Assembly: GCA_023213315.1 (NCBI GenBank)
Contig: JAKCPI010015589.1
Span: 1 to 64,000 of the forward strand
Length of the DNA: 64,000 nucleotides
Direction of reading: 5' to 3'
Source: Euborellia annulipes
Taxonomy: Eukaryota; Arthropoda; Insecta; Dermaptera; Anisolabididae
Shown here: in pieces, positions 1-10,754 of the stretch
Numbering within the stretch: position 1 is the stretch's first letter
Layout of the letters: the number at the start of each line of letters is the position of its first letter
The notes under the pieces: generated by a model
Told to the model about the DNA's origin: nothing
What the model saw: only the letters and a program-made list of their open reading frames with translations
Database searches by the model: none
Program-made: the position numbers and the translations under genes

Positions 1-80
1 TGTGCCATTGAGGTGCCTAACTTAAATATAAAATTTCCACCTCCTAGCTCCTTTCGTTCTTGAGATATTTTGTTAAGTAA
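1..80 (+). repeat. composite hairpin repeat, fragment
   Basis: Matches the part of the composite family between the GTCACGTCCC and GATATTTTGTTCAC landmarks (compare 7985-8055 and 37385-37455). It is truncated by the window edge and at about position 80. Confidence 0.6.
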
Positions 81-244
81 AATTGAAAAGCTGTCATGGC
101 ACGACGCTATTTAGGTTCAAACGTATCCAAACTGCCTAGAACAAACTTTTGCTATCTGTTCGATTGAAGTTCTAAATAATCTAATCTAACCTAACCTTCA
201 GTTGTCATTTTTGTTCTGGATTGTTTAGAATATTTTTATAAAAG

Positions 245-362
245 CCCGCGGGCCCTCGGGCTTGGTTTAGTTAGCAACGTGCCTGCCTTCTATACCGAGG
301 ATCGCGGGTTCGGATCCCAGGCAGTCCGATGATTTTATTTAAGCCATTTGGATTCCAAATGA
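245..362 (+). mobile_element. tRNA-derived SINE, head only
   Basis: A tRNA-like head with a B box (GCGGGTTCGGATCCC), followed by AGTCCGATGATTTTATTTAA and AGCCATTTGG, as in the longer copies at 3974 and 20425. The 3' part is missing. Confidence 0.6.
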
Positions 363-1549
363 TCAACTAGGTAGGGATTAACATAAAATAATATTAAAGT
401 ATCTTCAATTGATGCACAATAAAAAACCCAACAACTAAAAACTTTTTGAGCACTTAATAACAATAAAACACTCTTAGTCAAGTTCACTGACACTCGATTG
501 TCTGTGCAGGGTGGCAGCAACCTTGGGCAGCTTGGGTTGGTTGTAAAATTTCACAATTTTCCACCCGTGAGACAAAGTACCCCGCTCTCCCCTAGTCTAC
601 AATTTTATAGGACAAAACCAAAGGTCAAAAATATTTTCATCTTTCTTTTCCTTCTATTTTGTTCTGAGCCGAAATACCGAAACACCCTCTCTTGCTTTTT
701 TTGATCACATTTTTTTTAATTGTCCAATTTATAATAAAGAATATAAACATCAAAAAGCCATTAAAGAGCCAAGTTTTAGTCTTTCATATTCAAAAAGCAA
801 TTAAAAAAAAAAAAATAGTAATAATTCCTTAGTATTAATAAAGTTTTTTTTTTTTTAAAGGGGAATTAAATTCATATTCATATGGAAGAAGAGAGAGAGA
901 AAAAAATAGTTATTATAATTTAATAAAAGTCACATGACCCAAAGGGTGTGGCACGCCAAATTCTTTTGATTATGTGGGACGAAATCCCGGAAGAATAAAA
1001 TTAAAAAACTCTGACCTTTTAGTTAGCTTAAATGAATGGATAAATGATTAAAAGGGAGGGGGTAGGGGGTGCGGGGAGGGGGAGGGGGAGTAAAGCATTT
1101 TGCTGACTGTCAATTGAGAGAGAGAAAAAAAGAAGCGACAAAAGGCAGGCAGGAAACCGGAAATGCGACTTCGGAACGGACAGACGGCCTTGGCCCCATG
1201 CCGGCCTGCCTGCCTGCCCATTTATCTCTCTTTTTTTTATTCAGTCAAAGTCTGCAGCCTTGTGATTATTATTTTGAAATAAATTTTTTTATTAAATAAT
1301 TAATTAATCCATTGTCAGAAATCTGTAGTGATAACGTCATGTTAGAGTGGGTGATAGGATGTCAGGAGTTTTTGAAGTGAAACTTATTTGCGCAAGTTCA
1401 ATTTATCGAGTTTCAGAACGCGGGTGATGGAACTCAAGAAAAATTTGCATTTTATACTTTTACGATTATTGTTATTAGAAATAAAAAAAAAACTTTTTTT
1501 TTTGCATTAATCATGTATTATTTTAGTAAATAAAACTCTTAACTACAAT
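363..1549. other. no gene seen; AT-rich with simple repeats
   Basis: Contains poly-A/T runs, a G-rich purine tract at 1050-1092 (GGGGGTAGGGGG type) and a GGCA/GCCT simple repeat at 1144-1220. The short open frame across 1069-1299 is this low-complexity sequence, not a gene. Confidence 0.5.
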
Positions 1550-1680
1550 AAAATACAACGTTTCGGTTGTTGATTCTGTAGCCGTCATCAGATAAGATAG
1601 ATGCATTCACTTTGAACAATGAACTCAAATTCATCTACCTGATGATGGCTGCAGAATTAATAGCCTAAACGCTTATGCAT
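1550..1680. repeat. decayed inverted hammerhead pair
   Basis: The minus strand has CTGATGA with GAAACGTT at 1555-1600. The plus strand has CTGATGA at 1639-1645 with stem II GGCT/AGCC, but TAAA replaces GAAA. Both cores look inactive. Confidence 0.4.
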
Positions 1681-1914
1681 TTTCTTGTCATTCGAGTACA
1701 AAAAAAAAAAAGTAAATTCAACACATTTATATTGCAAAAATCAGTTTTAATATAAATCAAAAAATTATTTGAACAGATCTGATCAATTTTTATCTATCGT
1801 GAATGAGAAGTTTCATTTCTCAATATAATGCGTTTTATTTTTCGAAATTAAATTTTGCACTCTATTTTTTACTGAAAGTATAGCCTCCCTAACTTCCGAT
1901 CCGCGATCCCTCCA

Positions 1915-2160
1915 TGAAATTTCCAATAGCCCTACGGAACAGAGCCAAAACGACTCCTTCTTAAGGACCTTTGTTGTGGCAGCCCCCTGTTTACTGAAGA
2001 AGATAGGGGGGCTGCCTGGGGAAAATTGTCTCCATCAGTAAACCAAAGGAGGCTCGCTACGTCTTAAAACACAACAAAGCTCCTGAAGAAGGAGTCGTTT
2101 TGGCTTCGAAACGTTGACCCATAACGGAAGGTGTTAATCCAAATAAATTGGCCTGAAAAT
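1915..2160. mobile_element. foldback element with hammerhead arm
   Basis: The left arm (about 1930-1975, AACGACTCCTTCTT) is the reverse complement of the right arm (2065-2115). An inner pair (GGGGGGCTGCC and GGCAGCCCCC) lies between. Confidence 0.5.
2083..2118 (+). ncRNA. hammerhead-like motif, GTT triplet
   Basis: CTGAAGA at 2083-2089, stem II GGAGTC/GGCTTC with loop GTTTT, GAAA at 2108-2111, AC/GT, then GTT instead of GTC. It is in the right arm of an inverted repeat spanning about 1915-2160. Confidence 0.35.
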
Positions 2161-2328
2161 CATCTCCGGATTTTATTTATTCACATCAGTAGAAATCTGA
2201 AGAAAATAATATTCAAGAGCATCTAAATACCAGTTAGTACTAAATAAAAATTATATGGAAAAAATTCTAATAAACCCCCCCCACAAACATTTTATTGAAC
2301 CTGTTATTATTCATTAGACCCTCTATTC

Positions 2329-2361
2329 TGACGTTTCGGTCTTGGTTAAGACCATCCTCAG
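2329..2361 (-). ncRNA. hammerhead ribozyme core, stem I weak
   Basis: The minus strand has CTGAGGA, a perfect 6-bp stem II GGTCTT/AAGACC with an AACC tetraloop, GAAA, AC/GT and a GTC triplet. Stem I pairing is poor. A decayed inverted partner (TCCTAACCAGGA, then CCGAAACGTT) lies at 2734-2758. Confidence 0.5.
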
Positions 2362-2506
2362 AACTTTCGGGCTGTCAATATAGGAATACAATCAAATATT
2401 CAATCATATATTATATGTAGTGAACATAGAAATTAGTTTATAGATATTTAACATGTTTAAGATTGTAACTAAGAAAACAATAATATTTGTATCAACAATT
2501 GTAAGC

Positions 2507-2692
2507 CAGTGGTTTCCAACCTTTTTGATGTGCGGCCCACTTTTTCGTTAAAAAAAACGCTGAGGCCCAGTATATGATTATATAACCTATATATACTGTA
2601 TATAATTTTTATAATATCTTAGACATCCGCGGCCCAGTTCCAATCATCCCGCGGTCCACAATTGGGCCGCGGCTCACGGGTTGGGAACCATG
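2507..2692. mobile_element. hAT-type MITE
   Basis: Ends are CAGTGGTTTCCAACC and the inverted GGTTGGGAACCATG. Flanking octamers TTGTAAGC and ATCTAAGC match at 6 of 8. The interior is made of GCGGCCCA-type inverted blocks and has no coding capacity. It interrupts the hammerhead foldback 2290-2800. Confidence 0.65.
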
Positions 2693-2799
2693 ATCTAAGC
2701 CAATCAATTGAGTTCAGGCAGTGGATTTAAAGTGTCCTAACCAGGACCGAAACGTTAGCATATGAGGGCCTGATAGATGAAATATTATCTAGCTGCAAT

Positions 2800-3880
2800 T
2801 CTTTTCTTTACACATTAACGATTACCCAGCTCTAAAATCGACATCTTCTTTCTGCCCTTCGCCCTACCCTTCTGCTCACACTCCATTTTCATCCAAATTA
2901 GTAGATGGGCGAAAGAAATTTTCTAAAATAAAGTTTTTGAAGAAAAAAAAAAGTAATTAAACTAAAAAAAAAATATATATATTTGTTATAGGTGATTTAT
3001 AAACCTAAAAATAAAAAGTTTTCATCATTCGATAAATCAAAATTAGAAAAAAAAAAAAAAAAAAAAAAATTGTCTAAAGTGGAAACGTGAGTTTAGAGCT
3101 CCATTTATCTAAATATATAGCTACAGACACACACAGAAGGGTTTATATAACAAAAAGTGATCGTTCTTCATAAAGTTTTATTAAAAAAAAAAAAAAAAAA
3201 AAAATTATACGATAGGGAGTTTAGCCGAGAGAGTTTTTACGAGTCAATTGTTGTTACGGTTTAATAAATAAATTTTCTATTATATAGTTTTAACCAAAAA
3301 TTTCTTTAACTTAGCCAATTAAAAAAAAAAAACTACGAGAACAAACTTTCCTATTATAATAAAAAAAACAAAATGGAGTTTTTATTTTTTATTTTAAAAC
3401 AAAAACAAAATGTCATCAGTAGAGATTGGATTTTGTCTTTTTTATACACAACAGCTTTTGATCCCGCTCGCCCCGAAATATCATTATATATACTCTTCTA
3501 CGATGCTTGCCACTTTTACCAGAATTCGCGGGTTTCGCATCCACGATAAAAACTCATTTCAATTGAATTGGCTACCAATCAAATTTAACTAAATAGCGAC
3601 GGGGTCTAAATGACCTCAAATGCCGAAAAAGAGTTTAAAAAAAATCTATTGTTGTGTAGGGCCCATAGGCGACTCAACCTAATGGGTAATCCGACACTGA
3701 CAAGGGGAGTGCATAGCCTTGATAACACCGATTTGAACGAAAATTTTTTTATGTGTAGTATTTGATGAAAAACGAATTCTGTTAAAGCGAGAGAACGCGC
3801 TTCTCAACCGTTTGTCTAAAAAAAAAATGTTAAAGATTTTGTCAGCATGCCTTAAGACTTTACTAACAATAACATTTACA
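2800..3880. other. no gene seen; poly-A-rich
   Basis: Long A runs at 2942-2955, 3046-3069 and 3182-3203. No reading frame, repeat family or RNA gene recognised. Confidence 0.4.
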
Positions 3881-3885
3881 AATGT

Positions 3886-3955
3886 CGCGATGGCTAGATC
3901 GGTAGGGCGCATTCTTTGTAAACAAAAACTTCCGAGTTCGAATCTCGCCTTGTGC
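3886..3955 (+). repeat. tRNA-like sequence (SINE head or tRNA relic)
   Basis: TGGCTAGATCGGTAGGGCGC resembles an A box and CGAGTTCGAATCTCG is a good T arm/B box. The acceptor stem does not pair (GCC-TTGTGC end), so it is not a functional tRNA. A T run and then a SINE follow directly. Confidence 0.45.
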
Positions 3956-3973
3956 AACTTTTTTTTTTTTTTT

Positions 3974-4275
3974 TGCCCACGGGGCGTGGTGTAGAGGTTA
4001 GCGTGCTAACCTCATATACCAAACGCCGCGGGTTCGGACCCCAGGAGTCCGATGATTTTATTTAAGCCAATTGGATACCAGATGGCTTAAATAAAAATGC
4101 CTGGACCCTAATGTATATAAATTCATAAATAACGGTTATCGTAAATGTCTTATATGGCCTGAGCTGCCGAAAAGACAGTGTGAATGTGTGTGAGTGTGAG
4201 TGTGAATGAGAAAAAAGTGTGAATGTTTTCTTCTTAAAAAAAACTTTTTTTTTTTTTTTTTTTTTTTTTTGTGTG
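3974..4275 (+). mobile_element. tRNA-derived SINE, full length
   Basis: The tRNA head has an A box (GGTGTAGAGGTTAGCGTGC) and a B box (GGGTTCGGACCCC). The body includes an inverted pair AGCCAATTGG / CCAGATGGCTT, a GTGTGAATG(TG)n segment and a poly-A/T tail. The same body is present at 20425, 39398 and, inverted, at 20047, 36811 and 54165. Confidence 0.8.
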
Positions 4276-4520
4276 TGTACCATTACACTCTGCAAATTAT
4301 TTCCGAGAAAAAATTAATCCCCAATGAAATAAATGAGAAATAAATGAAGCTGAAAATATTGTCGTAACATGTTCGACCCAAAACTGTTTAAAACATGAAT
4401 ATTATTATAAATTTATTTATATGTTCAATTAATAGAAAAATATTTCTAGTATAATATTTCCTCGGGTGAAAAATTGATTTTCATCCTACGATTTCGTTTT
4501 CTTAACTTGCTCATCAGAAT

Positions 4521-5081
4521 AATTTTAAAATTTCTTCTATAGTTTTTTTCAGGTATTTCGCTGTTGTTCGGCGGGATTTAAGGAATTGTCGGAAAATTTA
4601 ATCAAAACACCAATTCGTATCAGAGACAATTTTATTGGTTAACGAGAATGCATCCTGTTCGTTTCGGCTGACAATAGGACTTACTTACTCTAACTAGTCT
4701 AAAACAACAATAAAAATTAGATCTGAAAAAGTGCTAAATGTCTCCTTCTTTATATAATACTATATTATAAAAAATCAAAAAGATTCTTTAAATATAATTA
4801 AACTTCCGAAAATCAAAAAAATATTTTAATAAAAAAATGTTAAAAAAAATATATATATATATAAGTTCATCATTGATGAAGAGGTAAGAATCGAATAACT
4901 GAATAATTGAAATTGTAAATGTAAAAAACTGTCTTGAATTTCAGACAAATATGGTTCTGATGAAGGCCGGCCGAAACGAACAGGATGCATCCTCGTTAAC
5001 CAATGGTGGTTTGATTAAATCCTCCGACAATTCCCTAAATCCCGCCGAACAACAGCGAAATAGAGAAGAAATTTTAAAATA
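4521..5081. mobile_element. foldback element with hammerhead relic
   Basis: Outer arms (ATTTTAAAATTTCTTCT, then GCTGTTGTTCGGCGGGATTT) are inverted at 5010-5080. The right arm holds CTGATGA, GGCC/GGCC and GAAACG at 4968-4992, but the cleavage triplet is lost. Confidence 0.6.
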
Positions 5082-5099
5082 GTGAACAAACAGGTTCTA

Positions 5100-5650
5100 T
5101 GAATAATAAAAAATAATGTTTGATAAATATATGTAACTTATAATACTAATGAGATAGGCCGGTTAATCCGAGGACCGATTGATCCGAGGCCGGATAAGAG
5201 GGGTTGTACTGCAATAATCTAGATATACCGATACATAGGGGAAGAGTATTGTAATTGCCAAAAAAAAAAAAAAATTTATATCTTCCAACTTTTTGAACGA
5301 ATTAAAGACCTAAAAGTGATTCCATTTTCTTTTTTTACTGGCTCATATTTTATTGGCATTTAACAAAGTTTCAATAGGCCAGCCAGCCCCAAATACTTTT
5401 CATCGATTATACTCTCAAATGCATACTTTAATGATAAAGCTCAAAGTTTTTTTTTTTTTAATAGAATATTAAGTCAAGAAGACAAAAGTGAGCCTCATAA
5501 GGATAAGGGGTTAAATAATATTTCAAAGGACGTCTTCAAGAGATAAATGATATATGAATTTTAATCAAAAATCGTAAAAAACTATAAAAAGACATGAATT
5601 CATAAATTGCATTGAGTATCAAAGTTAAAAAAAAAAAATATTATTATTAT
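5100..5650. other. no gene seen
   Basis: AT-rich. Only short A/T runs are visible. Confidence 0.35.
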
Positions 5651-5654
5651 TTGA

Positions 5655-5830
5655 AATTCCTATCGGGATCCCCGTTTATTTACCCGAGGTGCTTACGTGT
5701 ACGGAGACACACACCTCAAACCCAACCGGCCTCTGGCCGTAGCCATCTACCGGCACCCCGTGAAGTTACATCATTTCCTATCTCTAACTCCTCCTCCTGC
5801 TTTCGTCACTAGCTAGTGAACTAATCCTTA
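5655..5830 (-). mobile_element. LINE 3' UTR fragment, same family as 56.3 kb
   Basis: The reverse complement ends in the same AAACGGGGATCCCGAT terminal segment as the LINE at 56.7 kb. It also has a GGCCAGAGGCCGGTTGGG block and CACGGGGTGCCGGTAGATGG. It forms an inverted pair with 6050-6182, about 220 bp away. Confidence 0.6.
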
Positions 5831-6049
5831 TTTCTGGTTCCAACCGGCTCCTTATATCCAACCTCTTCTATGCTATGGAGGATGTCCTAGTTTGAGGAGG
5901 GACTCCCTCAGCACCGACGTATGCCTTTCGAAGAATGCATCACTAGGAGAGGGAACCTTCTTTACGTCCCTTCCACAGGACGGGATGTCACAGCTAGGGA
6001 CACGAAAAAAGTATCGATACTTACTGGTATCGATACTTTTGTTTCGATA

Positions 6050-6182
6050 CTAGTAACTTCACGGGGTGCCGGTAGATGGCTACGGCCAGAGGCCGGTTGG
6101 GCTTGAGGTGTGTGTCTTCGTGCACGAAAGCACCTCGGGTAAATAAACGGGGATCCCGATAGGAATTTCAAATAATAATAAT
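6050..6182 (+). mobile_element. LINE 3' UTR fragment with (AAT)n tail
   Basis: Carries CACGGGGTGCCGGTAGATGG, then CTCGGGTAAATAAACGGG and GATCCCGATAGGAA, and ends in an AATAATAATAATAAA tail, the expected LINE 3' terminus. It is the inverted partner of 5655-5830. The spacer holds several TATCGATAC palindromes (6015-6045). Confidence 0.6.
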
Positions 6183-6548
6183 AAAACTCAGCTATTTTTA
6201 TTTATTTATATAATTTATAATTAATTTGGATTCCCTTTTATAAACTTTTGTCTAGTATGAGATAATATAATTTTAGTTAATTATTATTGCTAAGAGATGG
6301 CGTTAAGAGCGCGTGTTTGTTCTAGCTAATAAGAAAGCTTGTAAACTCTCACTGTCTTAAGTACCCCTCTGGGACGTAACACGAAGCTTTTGAACAAAAT
6401 CAACCATCTATTATTATTATTCTTGGTATAGATCCTTTTCGAAAGAGTATCATGGGGGAAGAGAACACTTTTAAAATCCAAAATCTGAATTATATTTGAC
6501 CGAGGTGTATAGGTGATAATATGTAGATTAGTTTTCCGAATTTCTCCA

Positions 6549-6740
6549 ATGAGCAGCAGCAGCTAGTAGTTATTTCAATTTATTTATTAATAATTAATGG
6601 GCCAGGGCCGACGTTTCACAAAAACCTTTTGTGATGTTAATGTGATAGCCCTGATGATGGTCCTATATGCGACCGAAACGTCGGCCCTGACACATTAATT
6701 ATTAATAAATAAATTGAAATAACTACTAGCTGCTGCTCAT
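6549..6740. mobile_element. foldback element bearing intact hammerhead
   Basis: Arms of about 65 bp (ATGAGCAGCAG, CTAGTAGTTATTTCAATTTA and on to GGGCCGACGTTTC) are inverted with few mismatches. The hammerhead lies at the loop-proximal side of the right arm; the left arm has only its 3' half. Confidence 0.7.
6637..6698 (+). ncRNA. hammerhead ribozyme, type I minimal, intact
   Basis: The CTGATGA core is at 6651-6657. After one extra T, stem II is GGTC/GACC (6659-6662 with 6671-6674), then GAAA at 6675-6678. Stem III is the 2-bp AC/GT, and the cleavage triplet GTC ends at 6682. Stem I has GCC/GGC (6648-6650 with 6683-6685), an ATA/CCTGA internal loop, and an 8-bp distal helix TTAATGTG/CACATTAA. 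Such short stem III hammerheads are described in Penelope-like elements and retrozymes and are thought to act as dimers. The extra nucleotide before stem II is shared by every copy in this window. Confidence 0.75.
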
Positions 6741-6749
6741 TCGGAAAAT

Positions 6750-7016
6750 CGAGATATTTTTTTGGAAATCGTATCGGATTAGGGATCGTGAGCTTTAAAC
6801 TTGCCGATCGGATTGCGATCTTTTTTCTCTGTACTGCATCTTATGAAACCAAACAAATTGATTATTGTTTTAACGAATCAGACAGGCGGCGGGCGAAACT
6901 CACCAAAGATGGTCGGAATTCTACATAAAAACGAGAAAAAAAGATATTTGATTTCATTTATTCTTATTATTATTATTATAATAATAAAAAAAATTCCATT
7001 TGAAATTGGAACGCAA

Positions 7017-7052
<36 letters not shown>

Positions 7053-7565
7053 GAGAATAAAACTTGAGAGAAAATAAAAAAGAGATGCGAGCTCTCCTAT
7101 CGTTCGTTCGTTCGTTCGTTCCTTCCTTCTTCTCTAGTGGATTGTTCATTCAATTCTAGATTGTGTTGGCTGTTTTGTGACACCCCAGAGTCAAGATTGA
7201 ATCAAACCACGAAAAAAAATAAAAAATTTTTTATTTAAAAAAAAAAAAAAGTTTCGAAAAATTGGAATAAATCTTTCCATGTATTATATGAGACGTCCAT
7301 TTCCAAAAGTGTCTAGTTGCCTAAGGAACAGATTTACAGGAAACGAGAAAAACGTGTACTATTTTCTATATAGCTATAATAAACTGTTTTAATATTCAAC
7401 TAGGCACTTTTGGAAAAGGTTTTTGCAATTAGCAAGTTTTGGCAGTAAATCAACTGGCCATTATCAATCAACATAGCAAAACAAAAATAAAAAAAATTCC
7501 ATAAAAGTAGCAGGTTAGCCAACAATAATCATTATTAAAAAGTGTAGAAATTTAGATCTGCACTA
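6750..7565. other. no gene seen; simple repeats
   Basis: (GA)n at 7019-7047, (TTCG)n at 7102-7118, and a short inverted pair CAAAAGTGTCTAGTTGCCTA / AACTAGGCACTTTTGG at 7301-7415. Confidence 0.4.
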
Positions 7566-7567
7566 TA

Positions 7568-8217
7568 AAAAAAAATCTGGTGTGACTGGCGCACAGCACA
7601 CAACTTTCTCTTACCTTCGGTAATCGAAAGTTGTGTACTGTGCTTGTCACACCAGATTTTTTGTGTCGACATGTATTTAGTTTCCGATAGTACATTCGAT
7701 TTTCAAGATGTAAAATGTTTATGGCAAAATATTTATATTTTGTTACCATGGCAACCATTTCTCCTATCTTTTCTATGGAGTACAAGAATAAAGTGGTCTT
7801 CAGAAGATTTCAATGACAAAATGAGAATATACATTTTATAGAGAATCTAAAAAATAATTGGTTTTTGAATTAAAAAAAAAAATCGGAGCGAATTTAGAGA
7901 AAACCGAAAAAAAACTGAAAAAGTACATCAGTAAAGTACTAGTATTCTTTGGCCGATTTTGTTCAAAAGCTTCGTGTCACGTCCCATGGGAGTGACTAAC
8001 TTAAATATAAAATTTCAACCTCCTAGGTCTTTTCGTTCTTGAGATATTTTGTTCACATACACATAGACAGACCATGTCGCGAAAACCACTTTTTTTGGGT
8101 TCAGGGGACCTCAAAACGTGTATATCCATCAAAATCTCGACATCGAATTTTTGACATGAAACCAATACTTTCTCTCATATATATATTAACAAATATATAG
8201 AGGTAAGAGAAAGTAAA
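7568..8217 (+). repeat. composite two-hairpin repeat, complete copy
   Basis: Starts with hairpin A (TCTGGTGTGAC ... GTCACACCAGATTTT, 7575-7663). It passes through GTTACCATGGCAACCATTTC and GAAAAAGTACATCAGTAAAGT-type landmarks and a GACAGACCATGTCGCGAAAA block. It ends with hairpin B (TACTTTCTCT ... AGGTAAGAGAAAGTA, 8166-8215). No open frame spans it. Confidence 0.75.
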
Positions 8218-8589
8218 AATGTCCCTCAGTTTACCAAAATATAAGCTTGTTGGTAGGGCTGGCTATTATTCATTGCAAATAGCAAGTTTTTGAAATGACT
8301 TCATCAAAGTCGCCATCTTTATGTTACGAATAGCAAGCAAGTAGTTTTGGAAATCGAATGAAAAGCAACGAGGCCCGCTTTGAATTTGTACTCGATTTTC
8401 AGTATTTGTTTTAAATAGGAATTATCAACTTTTTTCAGTGAAAAACTATTTTCAAATGTATATTTCAGTTGTGCCAACAACATGCAATTAAAATCCCAAC
8501 TTTTCAAATTTTGTCAATTAGGCGCTTTTGGATATGAACGACTCATATATCCCTGAAAGTTCCTATTTAAATTTGTTAGAAAAAATGAA

Positions 8590-8870
8590 CAATGCAGCTA
8601 GTTTTATTTGATTTTTATTAAAACCAGGGCCGACGTTTCGGTCACATATAGGACCATCTTCAGGGCTGAAACAAATATATATCCTCACGCCAAGTTATAT
8701 TGGGACACAAATGTATATCGCTCAACTATGTTAATGCCCTAATTTATACCATCATTTACTCTCTGTCCATGATATAAGAAATTGATAAATTTGGCCATTA
8801 ACATAGTTGATCGATATACAATTGTGCAGGCCCAATATAACTTGTATATTTATTTCAGGCATTAATCTGA
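8590..8870. mobile_element. hammerhead element with inverted arms
   Basis: Inverted arms 8690-8740 (TATATCGCTCAACTATGTTAA) and 8785-8860 (TTAACATAGTTGATCGATATA) follow the minus-strand hammerhead at 8629-8666. Confidence 0.5.
8629..8666 (-). ncRNA. hammerhead ribozyme motif
   Basis: The minus strand has CTGAAGA (8657-8663), stem II GGTC/GACC with the same CTATATG-type loop as the 6.6-kb copy, GAAA, stem III AC/GT, a GTC triplet and stem I GCC/GGC. No clear distal stem I helix was found. It sits at the left end of an element whose arms are 8670-8740 and 8790-8865. Confidence 0.6.
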
Positions 8871-8927
8871 CTTTAAAAATGCTTCCATATGTGACCGTTG
8901 TTTGAATTTTAATCAAAATCGTTAGAA

Positions 8928-9165
8928 GCGAAAAAACTAAAAAAGTCCATCAGTAAAGTACTAGTAGTCTTTGGCCGATTTTGTTTAATATAAAATTTCT
9001 ACCTCGTAGCACTTTTAGTTCTTGAGATATTTTGTTCACAGGCAGACCATGTCGCGAAAACCACTTTTTTGGATTCAGGGGACCTCAAAACGTGTATATC
9101 CGTCAAAATCTCGACATCGAATTTTTGACATGAATCCAATACTTTCTCTATAGACCTATATTAAC
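8928..9165 (+). repeat. composite repeat, 3' fragment
   Basis: Runs from the AAGTCCATCAGTAAAGTACT landmark to GACATGAATCCAATACTTTC. It lacks hairpin A and most of hairpin B. Confidence 0.65.
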
Positions 9166-9169
9166 ATCG

Positions 9170-9960
9170 CTCCTCACAAGTCATTTATTTCAATGGGAAA
9201 AAAATAAAAAATCTATCTGATTGCGCTCACTCGCTAATCATAATCACTCCCCCCCTCCCCCTCCCCCTCCCCTCCCCTCTTCTCTAATCATAATTTGCAT
9301 TCCCAATTTTTGTTTTTAATCATATCAATCAGAATTCAATTTTCTCTCGTGATAAATATATTATCCCCAAATGTTTATCTAATCTAATTAACGCCACCTA
9401 AATATTTATTTAGGATCAAAGTGTTGTAATCGGATCATTTACCCTCCCTCTTTATAGAACGTATAAATGAGCTTAAACATTGAAAAAATTAAGAATAAAC
9501 AACGCTGTTGCTATATCTTGAAATTAATAGACTATTGACCGTTAAAAAAAAGCAAATATTAATCAAATTCGAATACGAAGCAACGTTTTGAAGAAAATCG
9601 TGATAGTTAGAGGCAATTTTGATCATTGACACAAATTAATGTTGAATCTCGTAGATACAGTCAGAGTATATATTAATTAGAACTGATGAATTCTGAAGGT
9701 TTACTCTGATAGTTGCGCGTGTAGAATAAGGCTCCCAACCGTCCCGGATAAGTGACCCATGCCCCGTATTACTATTGATAGCTAAATTCGTTCCGGAAAC
9801 TAATTGTCCCGCATTCAGAAATATTGCACTTATTCTAAAATTCGCAGAGTGCAAAAATATTATAACGTTGGTATATCTTGAAATGACAGTGACATAAAAT
9901 ATTTTAATATAATCAATTTTATTATAAGGCCAAAAATAATACTTTTGCGTATTATCCGTT
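9170..9960. other. no gene seen
   Basis: A C-rich tract at 9247-9280. TATATCTTGAAAT occurs twice (9513, 9871), suggesting a short dispersed repeat. No coding signal. Confidence 0.35.
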
Positions 9961-9965
9961 TATTT

Positions 9966-10007
9966 ATAAATATTTCGATTCCAGTGAGATAGAATCATCT
10001 TCAGTAC
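9966..10007 (-). ncRNA. hammerhead-like motif
   Basis: The minus strand has CTGAAGA (9998-10004), a 5-bp stem II GATTC/GAATC, GAAA, an AT/AT stem III with an ATT triplet, and a weak stem I with a wobble pair. An alignment with the other copies would be needed to be sure. Confidence 0.4.
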
Positions 10008-10261
10008 AATCAACAGATGTTTTGCAAATCGTTAATTCCTCCCATCCAATAGGACAAAACAGCTGAGCTGGGCATTCCATGAATGCAATTTTCATAATGT
10101 TTTTGGCCGATGTCCTTATAATAAAATTGATCATCCTTATAGCCATCTACAAACAATTTTAATATAATGTTAATATTTTTCATAAAATTCGATTTAAACA
10201 AAAGAAAATTCATTGTAAAAGCATAATAGTAATTTTATGTTTCTTCAGATGCAACAGATCC

Positions 10262-10415
10262 TTAATTAAGACCGAAACTCCTCAAACTACGCTGATTTTT
10301 CGGCAAGGGTGTAGGAAGGGAGAAAACAAAAATGAAATTTTTTTTATTTTCCCCAATGAGTTTATTTCCTGATTTCCGAAAAATCAGCGTAGTTGAGGAG
10401 TTCCGGTCTACAATT
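10262..10415. repeat. short inverted repeat
   Basis: GACCGAAACTCCTCAAACTA / GCTGATTTTTCGG on the left pairs with CCGAAAAATCAGC / GTAGTTGAGGAGTTCCGGTC on the right, around an A/T-rich centre. Confidence 0.55.
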
Positions 10416-10544
10416 TCTCTCGGCATCACTCATTAGCTTCGATCCTTAATTAATACTATGTTTGTGGCAGACAGTGGCGTAGCTAGGGTGACGGGGCGGG
10501 AGGTGCTCCGGAAAAAGCTAGCAGTTTGAAATTTGATATTTAAG

Positions 10545-10665
10545 TTAGCTACTCTCCTGGCATGTAACACGAAGCTTTTGAACAAAATCGGCCAAAGAGT
10601 ACTAGTACTTTACATTTTACTTTCTCTTACCTCTATATATGCTAATATATAGAGAAAGTATTGGA
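10545..10665 (-). repeat. composite repeat, hairpin B end
   Basis: A reversed fragment: ACACGAAGCTTTTGAACAAA, GGCCAAAGAGTACTAGTACT, then hairpin B TACTTTCTCTTACCTCTATA ... AGAGAAAGTATTGGATTCAT. A GTGGCGTAGCTAG transposon-end-like piece precedes it at 10471. Confidence 0.6.
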
Positions 10666-10754
10666 TTCATTGTCTACTATATTCCTCTTTTCGGGTCTTT
10701 GCCTATAGTGCCGGAATGGACCTTAGTAATATTTGCTTTCTTTTCCTCTTGTAG

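Noticed and set aside
181..200. Telomeric repeat (TAACC type)
   Set aside because: Only two or three imperfect units (TCTAACCTAACC) are present.
3886..3955. Functional tRNA gene
   Set aside because: B box is good but the acceptor stem does not pair and no sound anticodon stem is visible.
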